This document shows, in pieces, positions 8,095 through 15,801 of a stretch of DNA of 56,557 nt; position 1 is the stretch's first letter, and every line of letters begins with the position of its first letter. This DNA is from RGIG3077 sp964490175 (GTDB lineage: Bacteria > Bacillota > Clostridia > Oscillospirales > Ruminococcaceae). A program made the position numbers and the translations under genes. A model generated the notes under the pieces. The model was given only the letters and a program-made list of their open reading frames with translations. It did no database searches and was not told the origin of the DNA. The DNA lies in contig CAZBAI010000011.1 in NCBI GenBank assembly GCA_964490175.1, forward strand, positions 1-56,557. Reading direction: 5' to 3'.

Positions 8095-9960
8095 ATGAGG
8101 ATTTTCGACAGCTGGGATATATCCTGCAAAGCCCCTTTCGGAGCGCTTAAAACAAATCAGGAATGCAAATTCACCGTAAGGCTTGATAAAAACACCGTGC
8201 ACGACGGCGCTCCCGTTATGATTATTTTTAAATCGGGCTTTAAAGAACGCTTTCTGATTATGTCCAATGTGACCGACGAGGGCGATTGTCTGGCTTATTC
8301 GTGCACATATTCCGAGGCACTTGCGGGCATTTATTATTATTATTTTTCGTATATGGAAAACGGCGTGCGCAAATTTGTCAAAAAAACTTCGGCAAACATC
8401 GGCGAAATCAGTGACGGCGGCGGACTTTTTCAATTGACAGTTTATGACGAAAACTACAAAACGCCCGATTTTTTGAAGGGCGGCGTGATTTATCAGATTT
8501 TTCCCGATAGGTTTTGCAAATCGGGAGAAATTCACGAAAATGTCCCCTGCGACAGAGTTATGCGCCCTTGGGGCGATACGCCCTACTTTGCACCCGATGA
8601 AAACGGCCATGTTTGGAACAACGACTATTTCGGCGGCGATTTGAACGGAATAAAGCAAAAGCTTGAATATTTAAAAGAACTGGGCGTAACCTGCATTTAC
8701 CTCAACCCGATTTTTGAAGCGCATGAAAACCATCGCTATAATACGGCAAATTATCGCAATGTCGATCCTCTTCTCGGCACAAACGAGGATTTTTCTCAGC
8801 TTTGCACTGCGGCAAAAGAGCTTGGTATAAGCGTTATTCTCGACGGCGTTTTTTCTCATACCGGTGCCGACAGCATTTACTTCAACAAATTCGGCAGATA
8901 CGGCGATATCGGCGCTTATAACTCAAAAGACAGCGAATTTTATCCGTGGTATACTTTCTATGAATATCCCGATAAATATGAGGCTTGGTGGGGGATTGAC
9001 ACTTTACCGAACGTTATAGAGAACAACGAAAAATACACAGAGTATATTTGCGGCAAGGGCGGCGTTCTTCAATATTGGCTTGATTTAGGTGCAAGCGGCT
9101 GGCGACTTGATGTTGCCGATGAATTGCCCGACGAATTTCTCGATAATTTGCGCAAAAGCGTAAAGTCTTTCGACAAAGACAAAATCGTCATCGGCGAGGT
9201 TTGGGAGGACGCTTCAAACAAAGAAAGCTACGGTGCAAAGCGCCGATATTTGCTCGGCTCACAGCTTGATTCCGTAATGAACTATCCGTTTAGGAGCGCA
9301 ATTTTGGATTATGCCGCAGGCGGCAATCCCGAAGATTTCAAAAACAGCATTTTCACCATTCTCGAAAATTACCCGAAGCCCGCCGTGTGCGTGCTGATGA
9401 ATTTTATTTCAACGCATGATGTTGAAAGAGCGATAAATGTTCTCGGCGGACAGCCGATTTATGATAAATCAAAAGAGTGGCAGTCGCAATATCGCCTTTC
9501 CGAGGACGAATACCGCATTGGCAAGGCAAGGCTGCGGATTGCAATGGCACTGCAATTTTTCCTGCCCGGCGTGCCGAGCATTTATTACGGCGACGAAGCC
9601 GGTATGCAGGGCTGCAAAGACCCATTCAACCGAATGTGCTACCCTTGGGGCAATGAAGATTCAGAGCTTGTCGAATATGTAAAAGCTTTGTCTGCCGTCA
9701 GAAAACGGTCAAAGCTGTTTAAAAACGGCGACATGAAATTTTTGATAACCGACGGTGATATTCTCGCTTTTTCAAGAGAAAATACCGCAAAGCAAAAATT
9801 TGCCGCAGTTTTTATCAACCGAAGCTGCGAAAATCGCACTGTTGACATTTCCGATATTATTAAAGATTGTACAAAACTCAAAGTATTATACGGTGAGTTA
9901 AACGAATGCACGCTTCAAATCGGCGCATATTCATTTGCAGTGATAAGGTTTGACAAATAG
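8095..9960 (+). CDS. GH13 family alpha-glucosidase / neopullulanase-type amylase
   Basis: This 621-residue cytoplasmic protein has no signal peptide. Residues 1-110 look like a beta-sandwich of the neopullulanase N-domain type, and the (beta/alpha)8 GH13 barrel follows. Catalytic elements are GWRLDVADE (nucleophile Asp near 339), IVIGEVWED (acid Glu near 367) and FISTHDVER (third Asp near 441); DGVFSHTG is conserved region I. The ATG at 8095 has AAGGA ahead of it. The open frame extends upstream into glgP with no ribosome site. It likely debranches or hydrolyses maltodextrins alongside GlgP. Confidence 0.9.
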   Translation: MRIFDSWDISCKAPFGALKTNQECKFTVRLDKNTVHDGAPVMIIFKSGFKERFLIMSNVTDEGDCLAYSCTYSEALAGIYYYYFSYMENGVRKFVKKTSANIGEISDGGGLFQLTVYDENYKTPDFLKGGVIYQIFPDRFCKSGEIHENVPCDRVMRPWGDTPYFAPDENGHVWNNDYFGGDLNGIKQKLEYLKELGVTCIYLNPIFEAHENHRYNTANYRNVDPLLGTNEDFSQLCTAAKELGISVILDGVFSHTGADSIYFNKFGRYGDIGAYNSKDSEFYPWYTFYEYPDKYEAWWGIDTLPNVIENNEKYTEYICGKGGVLQYWLDLGASGWRLDVADELPDEFLDNLRKSVKSFDKDKIVIGEVWEDASNKESYGAKRRYLLGSQLDSVMNYPFRSAILDYAAGGNPEDFKNSIFTILENYPKPAVCVLMNFISTHDVERAINVLGGQPIYDKSKEWQSQYRLSEDEYRIGKARLRIAMALQFFLPGVPSIYYGDEAGMQGCKDPFNRMCYPWGNEDSELVEYVKALSAVRKRSKLFKNGDMKFLITDGDILAFSRENTAKQKFAAVFINRSCENRTVDISDIIKDCTKLKVLYGELNECTLQIGAYSFAVIRFDK

Positions 9961-10013
9961 ATTTAAAATGCACCGCCGCAATCTTGTTCTATCATCGCAA
10001 AAACTTGTAGCGG

Positions 10014-10053
10014 CAAACAGACTTCTCTTTAAACGAGAGGTCTGTTTGTTTTA
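10014..10053 (+). terminator. Terminator of the glgP-GH13 operon
   Basis: A 14-bp stem (CAAACAGACTTCTC with GAGAGGTCTGTTTG, one G-T pair) with a 7-base loop is followed by TTTTAT. It lies 53 bases beyond the GH13 stop codon. Confidence 0.8.
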
Positions 10054-10080
10054 TGGTAAACTCATTCGCTTTTTATGTAT

Positions 10081-10109
10081 CGGAAAAGCCCGAAAATAAG
10101 GCTTTTCCG
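10081..10109 (-). terminator. Hairpin downstream of the small lipoprotein gene
   Basis: CGGAAAAGCC and GGCTTTTCCG form a perfect 10-bp stem with a 9-base loop, 13 bases past the lipoprotein stop. The run of T is weak, so termination may be inefficient. Confidence 0.5.
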
Positions 10110-10121
10110 TGCAATGGGATA

Positions 10122-10295
10122 CTAAGTTGTACTGCTTTTGCTTGTGTGCGACGTGGTGTCAACATCCGTAACGGAGGTTGAAGAGCTGCTGCTCTTATCA
10201 TCGTCCTTATGGCTTGAGCTGTCGTCCTTTGTGCCGCAAGCGGTAAGAACAGCGGCAAGCGAAAGCGTACAAAGTGCCAAAATGTGCTTTTTCAT
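10122..10295 (-). CDS. Tiny Ser/Asp-rich lipoprotein
   Basis: The 57-residue product starts MKKHILALCTLSLAAVLTACG, a classical lipoprotein signal with the lipobox LTAC and the lipidated Cys at residue 20. The remaining 37 residues are almost only Ser, Asp, Lys and Thr, so the mature protein is a short flexible tail on a lipid anchor. The ATG at 10295 follows GAGGT at a spacing of about 7. I know of no function. It is separated by a terminator from the upstream secreted esterase, so it is probably transcribed separately or by read-through. Confidence 0.7.
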   Translation of the reverse strand: MKKHILALCTLSLAAVLTACGTKDDSSSHKDDDKSSSSSTSVTDVDTTSHTSKSSTT

Positions 10296-10308
10296 CTGCA
10301 TACCTCAA

Positions 10309-10370
10309 AAATAAAAAAATACAGCCCTGTCCGAGTGACATATGCAAAAAGCATAGCGTCGGACAAGGCT
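10309..10370 (-). terminator. Terminator of the SGNH lipoprotein gene
   Basis: On the minus strand the outer stem AGCCTTGTCCGA/TCGGACAGGGCT (one mismatch) encloses an inner TATGC/GCATA stem. A T-rich tract (10309-10320 on the plus strand) follows. It sits 65 bases past the esterase stop. Confidence 0.7.
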
Positions 10371-10435
10371 ATTATTTGTGCAAAATTAAGTTTTTATGCA
10401 ATAATTTCGCATAAAATTTTAAAGCAAAATCGTGC

Positions 10436-11734
10436 TTAGCTGACTAAAAGACCGAGCACGGAAAACTTTGTGTTTTGGTCGAGAATAGTAGGCTTGATTT
10501 CAACAGTGTGCGTTGCGGATTCGCTTGAAGTGTAAACCTCATCGGCTTGTGCATAATCGCCCCATCCGCCGGTAAAATCACCGTCAAGTGTGGCGGCAAG
10601 CTCACCGTCTACATAAACTTCATAAGCTCCGCTTTTGCCGTCAACCGTTTTGTAATACATAATTCCGATGTTTTTCGCTTCGACCTCAAATGTTATGCTT
10701 CCGCCGACTTCGGCAGTCCAATCATTGGGGAATTGATATGAAACCGATGATTCTTCAAAACCGTCCGCAGCTGTGGGGGTGATGTTTGTGCTGTCATAAA
10801 GCACGCCGTTTGCATAAAGGTCTTCGGTATAGCTTGCGGTTTCAAACGAAGTTTTTTCGTCGGAAAGCGTATCGATATCGTCAAGTACGGAATTAAGATA
10901 AGCATACAAAAGCTCGCCGATTATATTGTGACCTGCGGTGTTGGGGTGAATGTTGTCGGGCGAAATATCCGTCCAAGCATATTTTCCGTTTGAAATATCT
11001 TCAAGAACAACGTCCTTGTAGCTTATCATGGGCAGATTGTATGCGTATCCGATTTGACTGTGAATATTTTGGAAGCTCGTTCCGTTTTCCTGCGTTGTGA
11101 AAAGCAAAATTACCGCCGGCTGCGATTCGCAAGAAAGAAGTCTGCGAACAAGGCTGTCATAAGTTTTTTGATTCAAGTCCGATACGGTGTCGTTTACGGA
11201 AAATTCTACAATTACAACATCGGGATTTTGGTCGATAACGTCCTTTTGAACTCTGTGTACGCCTATGTATGAATCGGTAGCGCCGATACCCGCATTAACA
11301 TAATTGATGTTGCCGTTTTGGAACGCCGATACCCACCATTCATAGAAAAGATACGAATATGAAAGCGTTGTCTGTGAAGCGGAAGAGCCTTGCGTAATAG
11401 AGCCGCCGATAGTCGCTACGGTAATAGCTTCGCCGTTTTTGGCTCTCTTCATTGCGTTGACCAGCCTTGATGTGTCGCCGACATTGAGTATTGAACGCTC
11501 AATTGCGGCATCGTCGATATAACTTTCCATAAGCTTAGGTAAATCCTCACTTTCTGCCGGCTCCCAGCTTTCGTCGGGAGCGATTTCGTAAGATACTTGC
11601 GATGTAGAGTCGCTCTCGCTTGATTGAGAGGACTGCGGTGAAGCTGTGCTTGAATCGTCATTGTCAGCGCAGGCAACGGCTTGTAACATCAGCATAAGTC
11701 CAAGTGCCAGTGCGGCAAGTTTTTTAATTTTCAT
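10436..11734 (-). CDS. SGNH-family esterase lipoprotein with C-terminal beta domain
   Basis: This 432-residue protein has a lipoprotein-type signal (MKIKKLAALALGLMLMLQAVAC, lipidated Cys near 22), then a Ser/Asp/Glu linker to about residue 60. The SGNH catalytic domain has GGSITQG (nucleophile Ser), NAGIGATDS (block II), EFSVNDT (block III) and DNIHPNTAGH (catalytic Asp/His). The last 130 residues resemble a jelly-roll module, possibly carbohydrate-binding. The ATG at 11734 follows AAAGGA; a longer frame reading into the tautomerase gene lacks a ribosome site. It probably deacetylates plant polysaccharide outside the cell. It differs from the first esterase of the window in anchor and architecture. 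Confidence 0.85.
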   Translation of the reverse strand: MKIKKLAALALGLMLMLQAVACADNDDSSTASPQSSQSSESDSTSQVSYEIAPDESWEPAESEDLPKLMESYIDDAAIERSILNVGDTSRLVNAMKRAKNGEAITVATIGGSITQGSSASQTTLSYSYLFYEWWVSAFQNGNINYVNAGIGATDSYIGVHRVQKDVIDQNPDVVIVEFSVNDTVSDLNQKTYDSLVRRLLSCESQPAVILLFTTQENGTSFQNIHSQIGYAYNLPMISYKDVVLEDISNGKYAWTDISPDNIHPNTAGHNIIGELLYAYLNSVLDDIDTLSDEKTSFETASYTEDLYANGVLYDSTNITPTAADGFEESSVSYQFPNDWTAEVGGSITFEVEAKNIGIMYYKTVDGKSGAYEVYVDGELAATLDGDFTGGWGDYAQADEVYTSSESATHTVEIKPTILDQNTKFSVLGLLVS

Positions 11735-11757
11735 GATAATTTTTCCTTTCTGCCGAT

Positions 11758-12096
11758 TTAAAAATTCGAGCCCGAAAAGCCCCAATACGGCGTTTCGGAA
11801 TATTTGACGTAAACTCTGTCCGGCGAAAGGCTCAACTGCTTGCATACAACATCGGTTAAAATCGCCGTCATTTTGCCGTATGTCGAGCCTGACGCACTGC
11901 CTAAGAGGTTTACTTCAATATATGCGCAGTTTTCGTTTGAACCTCTGAAATACAAGCGGCAATTTTCTTCAAACCCGAGCATTACATAGCTTTCGGGCTT
12001 TGAAGCAACCTTACAGGCTTCAAAAAAGCCCTTTCGCAGTGCCTCCTCCTGCTGTAAGGAGATGGCAGTTGTCGTTTTCAGGTTAATAAAAGGCAT
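11758..12096 (-). CDS. MIF-like tautomerase family protein
   Basis: The 112-residue protein begins MPFINLKT, so Pro becomes N-terminal after Met removal, as in the tautomerase/MIF superfamily where Pro1 is the catalytic base. The middle EENCRLYFRG and the end VYVKYSETPYWGFSGSNF match MIF-like proteins of gut Firmicutes and eukaryotic MIF. The length is that of MIF rather than of the 60-residue 4-OT type. The likely activity is keto-enol tautomerisation; the true substrate is unknown. The start has AAAAGGAGGG ahead of it. It lies 23 bases upstream of the SGNH lipoprotein gene on the same strand, so the two are probably co-transcribed. Confidence 0.85.
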   Translation of the reverse strand: MPFINLKTTTAISLQQEEALRKGFFEACKVASKPESYVMLGFEENCRLYFRGSNENCAYIEVNLLGSASGSTYGKMTAILTDVVCKQLSLSPDRVYVKYSETPYWGFSGSNF

Positions 12097-12136
12097 ATTT
12101 TTGCCCTCCTTTTATTGTGATTTTAAAGTTTTAAGG

Positions 12137-12142
12137 TTATTA
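12137..12142 (-). promoter_or_regulatory. Probable -10 box of the tautomerase gene
   Basis: TATAAT is read on the minus strand about 41 bases upstream of the start codon. No good -35 hexamer is visible at 16-18 bases, so only the -10 element is called. Confidence 0.4.
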
Positions 12143-12216
12143 TAACACATATTAAAGAAAAATAAAAGAGGTAAACGCAAATTATTTTCGCTAAAGAAAG
12201 GAGCAAACCGCCAAGC

Positions 12217-12248
12217 TTTTTTCAACAAGGCGCTTGCCCCGTCATTCA
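12217..12248 (+). repeat. Dispersed 32-bp repeat, copy 3
   Basis: Shares 27 of 32 bases with the copy at 117-148. It is followed 31 bases later by a second repeated module (12280-12300) that recurs near 23.6 kb. This gap therefore looks like the most complete copy of a larger degenerate element. Confidence 0.65.
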
Positions 12249-12279
12249 ACGTGGCAAAACCGCCGCCTAAGAGGCATAT

Positions 12280-12300
12280 GGACATCTGCGACATGGTTAT
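12280..12300 (+). repeat. Second dispersed repeat module, copy A
   Basis: The 21-mer GGACATC-N-GCGACAT-R-GTTAT recurs at 23607-23627 with 19 of 21 identical. In both places it is preceded by a short GC-rich inverted repeat (CGCCT...AGGC). It is non-coding in this copy. Confidence 0.6.
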
Positions 12301-12333
12301 GCTGTTAAAACGCACCGCTCTACGTAGCGTAGG

Positions 12334-12362
12334 TTGACCGCAATGCAATATCATGCTACAAT
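12334..12362 (+). promoter_or_regulatory. Promoter of the XRE-SOR-like regulator gene
   Basis: TTGACC (12334-12339) and TACAAT (12357-12362) are spaced by 17 bases. Just upstream lies an inverted repeat CGCT-N6-AGCG (12316-12329) containing the palindrome CTACGTAG, a possible operator for autoregulation. Confidence 0.6.
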
Positions 12363-12389
12363 GCATAACGAAGAAAAGAGGTGAAAACT

Positions 12390-12974
12390 ATGGATTCTTA
12401 CGTTACGGCGGCAGCGATTAAAACACTGCGCAAAAAGAAAGGACTTACACAAAGTGCGCTTGGCGATAAACTCGGTGTCAGCGATAAAACCGTTTCCAAG
12501 TGGGAGTGTGCCAAAGGCTTGCCGGATATTTGCCTGCTTGAACCGCTTGCCGAAGCTTTAGGCGTATCCGTTGTTGAATTGATGAACGGAGAATATATCA
12601 TCAACCAAAACAAATCTTTAAATATGGCACACACAAAATTTTATGTTTGCCCTGTCTGCGCAAACGCAATTTACAGCATCGGCGACGCATTGATAAGCTG
12701 CTGCGGAATCACCTTGCCTGCGCTTGAAGCCGAAAAGGCGGACGCTGAGCATATTCTTAATATTGAAGATGTAGAGGACGAGCGATTTCTTACAATTTGC
12801 CACCCTATGACAAAAGAGCATTACGTTTCTTTTGCCGCTTTTGTTACCGATGACCGTGTTCAAACGGTGAAGTTTTACCCCGAGGGAAACGCCGAAACTC
12901 GCATAAAGCGTTGCGGAAGCGGAACAATCTATTGGTATTGCAATAGGCACGGTCTGTTTAAAAAAGATATTTAA
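12390..12974 (+). CDS. XRE-type HTH regulator fused to a desulfoferrodoxin/superoxide-reductase-like domain
   Basis: A 194-residue protein. Residues 1-65 are a Cro/C1-type helix-turn-helix (LRKKKGLTQSALGDKLGVSDKTVSKWECAKG region). Next comes a Cys pair segment, CPVC...CCG, resembling a rubredoxin-like knuckle. The last 60 residues contain HPMTKEHYVSF and the ending YWYCNRHGLFK, which mirror the HxMTxEHY and CNxHG iron-ligand motifs of superoxide reductase centre II. The usual KHVP ligand segment is not evident. The ATG at 12390 is spaced correctly from AGAGGTG; the GTG three codons earlier lies inside that site. It may be an oxidant- or metal-sensing regulator. Confidence 0.8.
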   Translation: MDSYVTAAAIKTLRKKKGLTQSALGDKLGVSDKTVSKWECAKGLPDICLLEPLAEALGVSVVELMNGEYIINQNKSLNMAHTKFYVCPVCANAIYSIGDALISCCGITLPALEAEKADAEHILNIEDVEDERFLTICHPMTKEHYVSFAAFVTDDRVQTVKFYPEGNAETRIKRCGSGTIYWYCNRHGLFKKDI

Positions 12975-12992
12975 TATCTTTTAAAATTAAAA

Positions 12993-13027
12993 AAGTGAGC
13001 GTTGCCAAACGCAGCGCTCACTTAAAT
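12993..13027 (+). terminator. Terminator after the XRE-SOR-like gene
   Basis: AAGTGAGCG and CGCTCACTT form a perfect 9-bp stem, with partial pairing inside the loop, followed by AAATTTT. It begins 19 bases after the stop codon. Confidence 0.7.
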
Positions 13028-13115
13028 TTTGCAAAATTTATGCCATGCTGTTTGTGTCAACGCTTTGAACTACCGCCGCAAAATTATGGGAAACGGCATT
13101 TTGCAAAGCTCAGGC

Positions 13116-13144
13116 TTGACATATGTTATAAATATTTGTATAAT
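13116..13144 (+). promoter_or_regulatory. Consensus SigA promoter of the GT-C-like gene
   Basis: A perfect TTGACA (13116-13121), 17-base spacer and perfect TATAAT (13139-13144). The leader to the ATG at 13221 is about 70 bases. Such an exact promoter predicts strong constitutive transcription. Confidence 0.85.
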
Positions 13145-13220
13145 TGAGTGTGTTAAGCGCTCGATGTGTGTTTGTGCGCTTGCATGATAAAAATTTTACG
13201 AAAGGCTCTCTTTACATAAA

Positions 13221-15035
13221 ATGGATTTTGAAAAACCTAATACGGAAAACACCGAAAAACAAAAGCCGACTGATGACGAAGTGCGTGCCTTGCTTGAACC
13301 GGAAAAGCCCGAGCCTGAATTTTTCAGCCCGCTTTGGGCTATAAAACACAAAGTGCGCAACAAAGCGCCGTGGCTCGCACTTTGTGCGCAAAACGCAAGG
13401 TCGAAATCAAAAATAAAGCTCCATACAGTGGTGGATTGTTTATTTTTACTGTTGCTTGCCGCCGTTGTCGGGCTGATTGGTTACTATATACTCTTTCCCG
13501 CAAAAGGCTTTGTTCACAGTGACACGACCGACACGATTCTTTGGGCGCAGGCAACGCTCGAATCGGGTTCGATTTTCAGTAAAGATTTTCATTATGCCTG
13601 TATATTGCCCTTTGGCGGACATCTCATAATGCTGCCGTTTGTTGCAATGTTCGGCGTAAGTATGAAAGCGCATTCGCTGGGAATGCTGACGTTCTTTTTG
13701 ATTTTTACAATATCGCTTGCCTGTATGCTGAAAAAAATCGGGATGAATTTGCGTTGGCGCTCACTTACCACGGCTTTTACTTTGCTTTTGGTTTCGGGAA
13801 GCACAAAATTGCGTGAAATTTTTTGGGACCATATCATTTATTACAGCCTCGGATTATTGTTCGCCTTTGTCGGAATTTGCCTGATATCAAGCTGTATAGA
13901 CAAACTTGAATCCAGCTCAAAAAAGCGTGTTTCGTTCGCAATATCGGCTTTTTTGCTGTTTTTATGGTGCTTTTTAACGGGATTGAACCAGATTGAATCG
14001 TTGACGATTTTTCTTCTCCCCGCATTTGCCGCCGTTGTTGCCGAAAGGTTCTTTTCCACGCAAAAATCCAAGGACGCTTACAATTATTTCGGCAATATAA
14101 TCATCGGTGCCGTCATTATAATCGGTGCGGCTTTGGGCTATGTTGTGTGCGCAAAAATCTCAAAGGATATTCCTGCCGCTTATGAATCCGCATATTCCGG
14201 CTTTTCGGATATGACCGAATGGATAAACAACTTTGAAGCTTTTTACCTTCACTGGACAACGCTTTTCGGCGTTGATTTAAAAGGCGGTATGCACTTTATA
14301 TCCAAAGAGGGGATAATCGGACTGATTAAAGTTATTGTTTGCCTGATTTTGGTTGTTGCCCCGATAATCGCACTGCTGCTTTACAAAAAAATCGAAAACC
14401 GCAAAATGCGCATAGTGCTTTTGTTCCACCATTTTATGAGCGCACTTATCATGCTCGGCTTTATTTTGGGGCTTCTTGCCAGCGCAAACTGGAGGTTAAG
14501 TCCGATTCTTTGCACCTCGATAATCTGCACATTTATTTTGGCAAAAATTTTGTATGATACTTGTCCGATAAAACGCTGTGCGATGATTTTTGTGATTCCG
14601 CTTGTGCTTGCGGGCGCTGTCACCGCAAAGGATATTTCCGATTTTGCTCCCGACGAGGGGCAAAACGAGGGGATTTGCCGCATTGCGAAAAACTTGCAGG
14701 CGTTTGAACAAGAGCTTGGATTTTCGCTCGATTACGGATATGCGACATTTTGGAACGCAAATGCGATAACACTGCTCACCGATTCGCAAATTCCCGTTAG
14801 GAGCATATCTCTTACACAAAACAGCTATTATATCTATGATTATCAAACCGCTTCAAGCTGGTATGAAGATCAAGACGGTGCAGAGAATTATTTTGTATTG
14901 CTCTCTCCTGCGGAATATAACGACATTATGAATTCAAACAATGCGCTTATAGATCCCGCAAACGGATTTACCGGTACAAGCTATCTCATTGCCGAGGGCT
15001 ACTACGTTCTGCTTTACAATTGCAATATTTTTTAA
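13221..15035 (+). CDS. Large polytopic membrane protein, GT-C-like, function unknown
   Basis: 604 residues. A charged cytoplasmic N-terminus of about 75 residues (Glu/Pro/Lys-rich) precedes around ten hydrophobic helices, and a soluble domain of about 130 residues follows. The first loop after helix 1 carries the acidic motif HSDTTDTILWA. GT-C glycosyltransferases using lipid-linked sugars have their catalytic Asp in this position. The C-terminal part (YATFWNANAITLLTDSQIPVRSISL) resembles the extracytoplasmic region of hypothetical GT-C proteins in Clostridia. The start has only a distant AAAGG. It stands alone between terminators. Membrane topology is sure; enzymatic activity is inferred. 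Confidence 0.75.
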   Translation: MDFEKPNTENTEKQKPTDDEVRALLEPEKPEPEFFSPLWAIKHKVRNKAPWLALCAQNARSKSKIKLHTVVDCLFLLLLAAVVGLIGYYILFPAKGFVHSDTTDTILWAQATLESGSIFSKDFHYACILPFGGHLIMLPFVAMFGVSMKAHSLGMLTFFLIFTISLACMLKKIGMNLRWRSLTTAFTLLLVSGSTKLREIFWDHIIYYSLGLLFAFVGICLISSCIDKLESSSKKRVSFAISAFLLFLWCFLTGLNQIESLTIFLLPAFAAVVAERFFSTQKSKDAYNYFGNIIIGAVIIIGAALGYVVCAKISKDIPAAYESAYSGFSDMTEWINNFEAFYLHWTTLFGVDLKGGMHFISKEGIIGLIKVIVCLILVVAPIIALLLYKKIENRKMRIVLLFHHFMSALIMLGFILGLLASANWRLSPILCTSIICTFILAKILYDTCPIKRCAMIFVIPLVLAGAVTAKDISDFAPDEGQNEGICRIAKNLQAFEQELGFSLDYGYATFWNANAITLLTDSQIPVRSISLTQNSYYIYDYQTASSWYEDQDGAENYFVLLSPAEYNDIMNSNNALIDPANGFTGTSYLIAEGYYVLLYNCNIF

Positions 15036-15041
15036 ATAAAC

Positions 15042-15085
15042 AAAAAGCAAATCCTTGAAAACATTTTCAAGTGATTTGCTTTTTT
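15042..15085 (+). terminator. Terminator of the GT-C-like gene
   Basis: A long AT-rich hairpin: AAAAAGCAAATC pairs with GATTTGCTTTTT, and CTTGAAAA with TTTTCAAG. It ends in TTTTTT. A second short stem (15104-15118) followed by TATTTTT may act as a backup. Confidence 0.8.
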
Positions 15086-15182
15086 GTTTGCAACATCGCC
15101 GTGCCGATTTTAAATCGGTATTTTTGTGCCGCAAATTTCAATTGTTTGTATATTTTTAACCGATATGTACAAATCGTATATG

Positions 15183-15743
15183 TCACGGACAGTACGACAA
15201 GTATTCTTCAAGCGATATTTTACGTTTTGTAATATTTTCTGCGTGCGGCGCTCCGACATATCGAAAGTGCCACGGCTCAAAATCAATGCCGGTGATTTTA
15301 ACTTTGTCTGCGGGATAACGGAGAATATAACCGAATCTGTAAGCGTTTGATACAAGCCAGCGATATTCGGGTGTTTTTGCAAAATCAGGCGACAAATCAA
15401 AACGGCAGTCCGCACCGGAAAGGTCGGCGGCAAGCCCTGCGTTATGTTCGCTTTCGTTAGGCATTGCAAGGGTTTTTTTAGTGTGGGCAGTTGCGCTTTC
15501 ACGGCTCATACCCTTTAGCATATTTATACGAATATCCTCATCAACAAGCTCTTTTTGGCGTATAGAACTTCTGTATGCGGATATTATGCGCAGCTTGACA
15601 TTGCAGCTTGCGGCGGCATAAACCATTCGCCGCATACAAATCGCAGCACATCTGTCCATAAAAATTCCGCTTGAAACCTCAAAAAGCTGCGGCGTAAAAT
15701 CATCGGGTACGGGCATATCCTTTCTTATCAGCAATATTTTCAT
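15183..15743 (-). CDS. VanY-type D-alanyl-D-alanine carboxypeptidase (no signal peptide seen)
   Basis: A 186-residue peptidase M15B domain. The zinc and catalytic motifs are SAYRSSIRQKEL, SEHNAGLAADLSG (the His and Asp metal ligands) and EPWHFRYVG (catalytic Glu and third ligand His). These enzymes trim the terminal D-Ala from peptidoglycan peptides. VanY proteins are normally secreted or membrane-anchored, but the start here (MKILLIRKDMPVPDD) has neither signal nor membrane helix. The ATG at 15743 has AAGGAGAG; the longer frame upstream adds no convincing signal either. It is the last gene of an operon with three small unknown proteins. Confidence 0.85.
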   Translation of the reverse strand: MKILLIRKDMPVPDDFTPQLFEVSSGIFMDRCAAICMRRMVYAAASCNVKLRIISAYRSSIRQKELVDEDIRINMLKGMSRESATAHTKKTLAMPNESEHNAGLAADLSGADCRFDLSPDFAKTPEYRWLVSNAYRFGYILRYPADKVKITGIDFEPWHFRYVGAPHAENITKRKISLEEYLSYCP

Positions 15744-15801
15744 TATGTATATTTCTCTCCTTATCTTTAAAATGGCACGTGCAAAGCTGACAAGCGTCAC
15801 C

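Noticed and set aside
10073..10258. 61-codon minus-strand frame near the small lipoprotein
   Set aside because: It overlaps the lipoprotein gene in another frame, lacks a signal or ribosome site, and is low-complexity Arg/Ala. The lipoprotein frame has a lipobox and a good ribosome site.
12112..12366. Open frame of 84 codons on the minus strand covering the 12.2 kb gap
   Set aside because: It coincides with the dispersed repeat, has no ribosome site and runs across the promoter of the neighbouring gene. It is best explained as the repeat read in frame.
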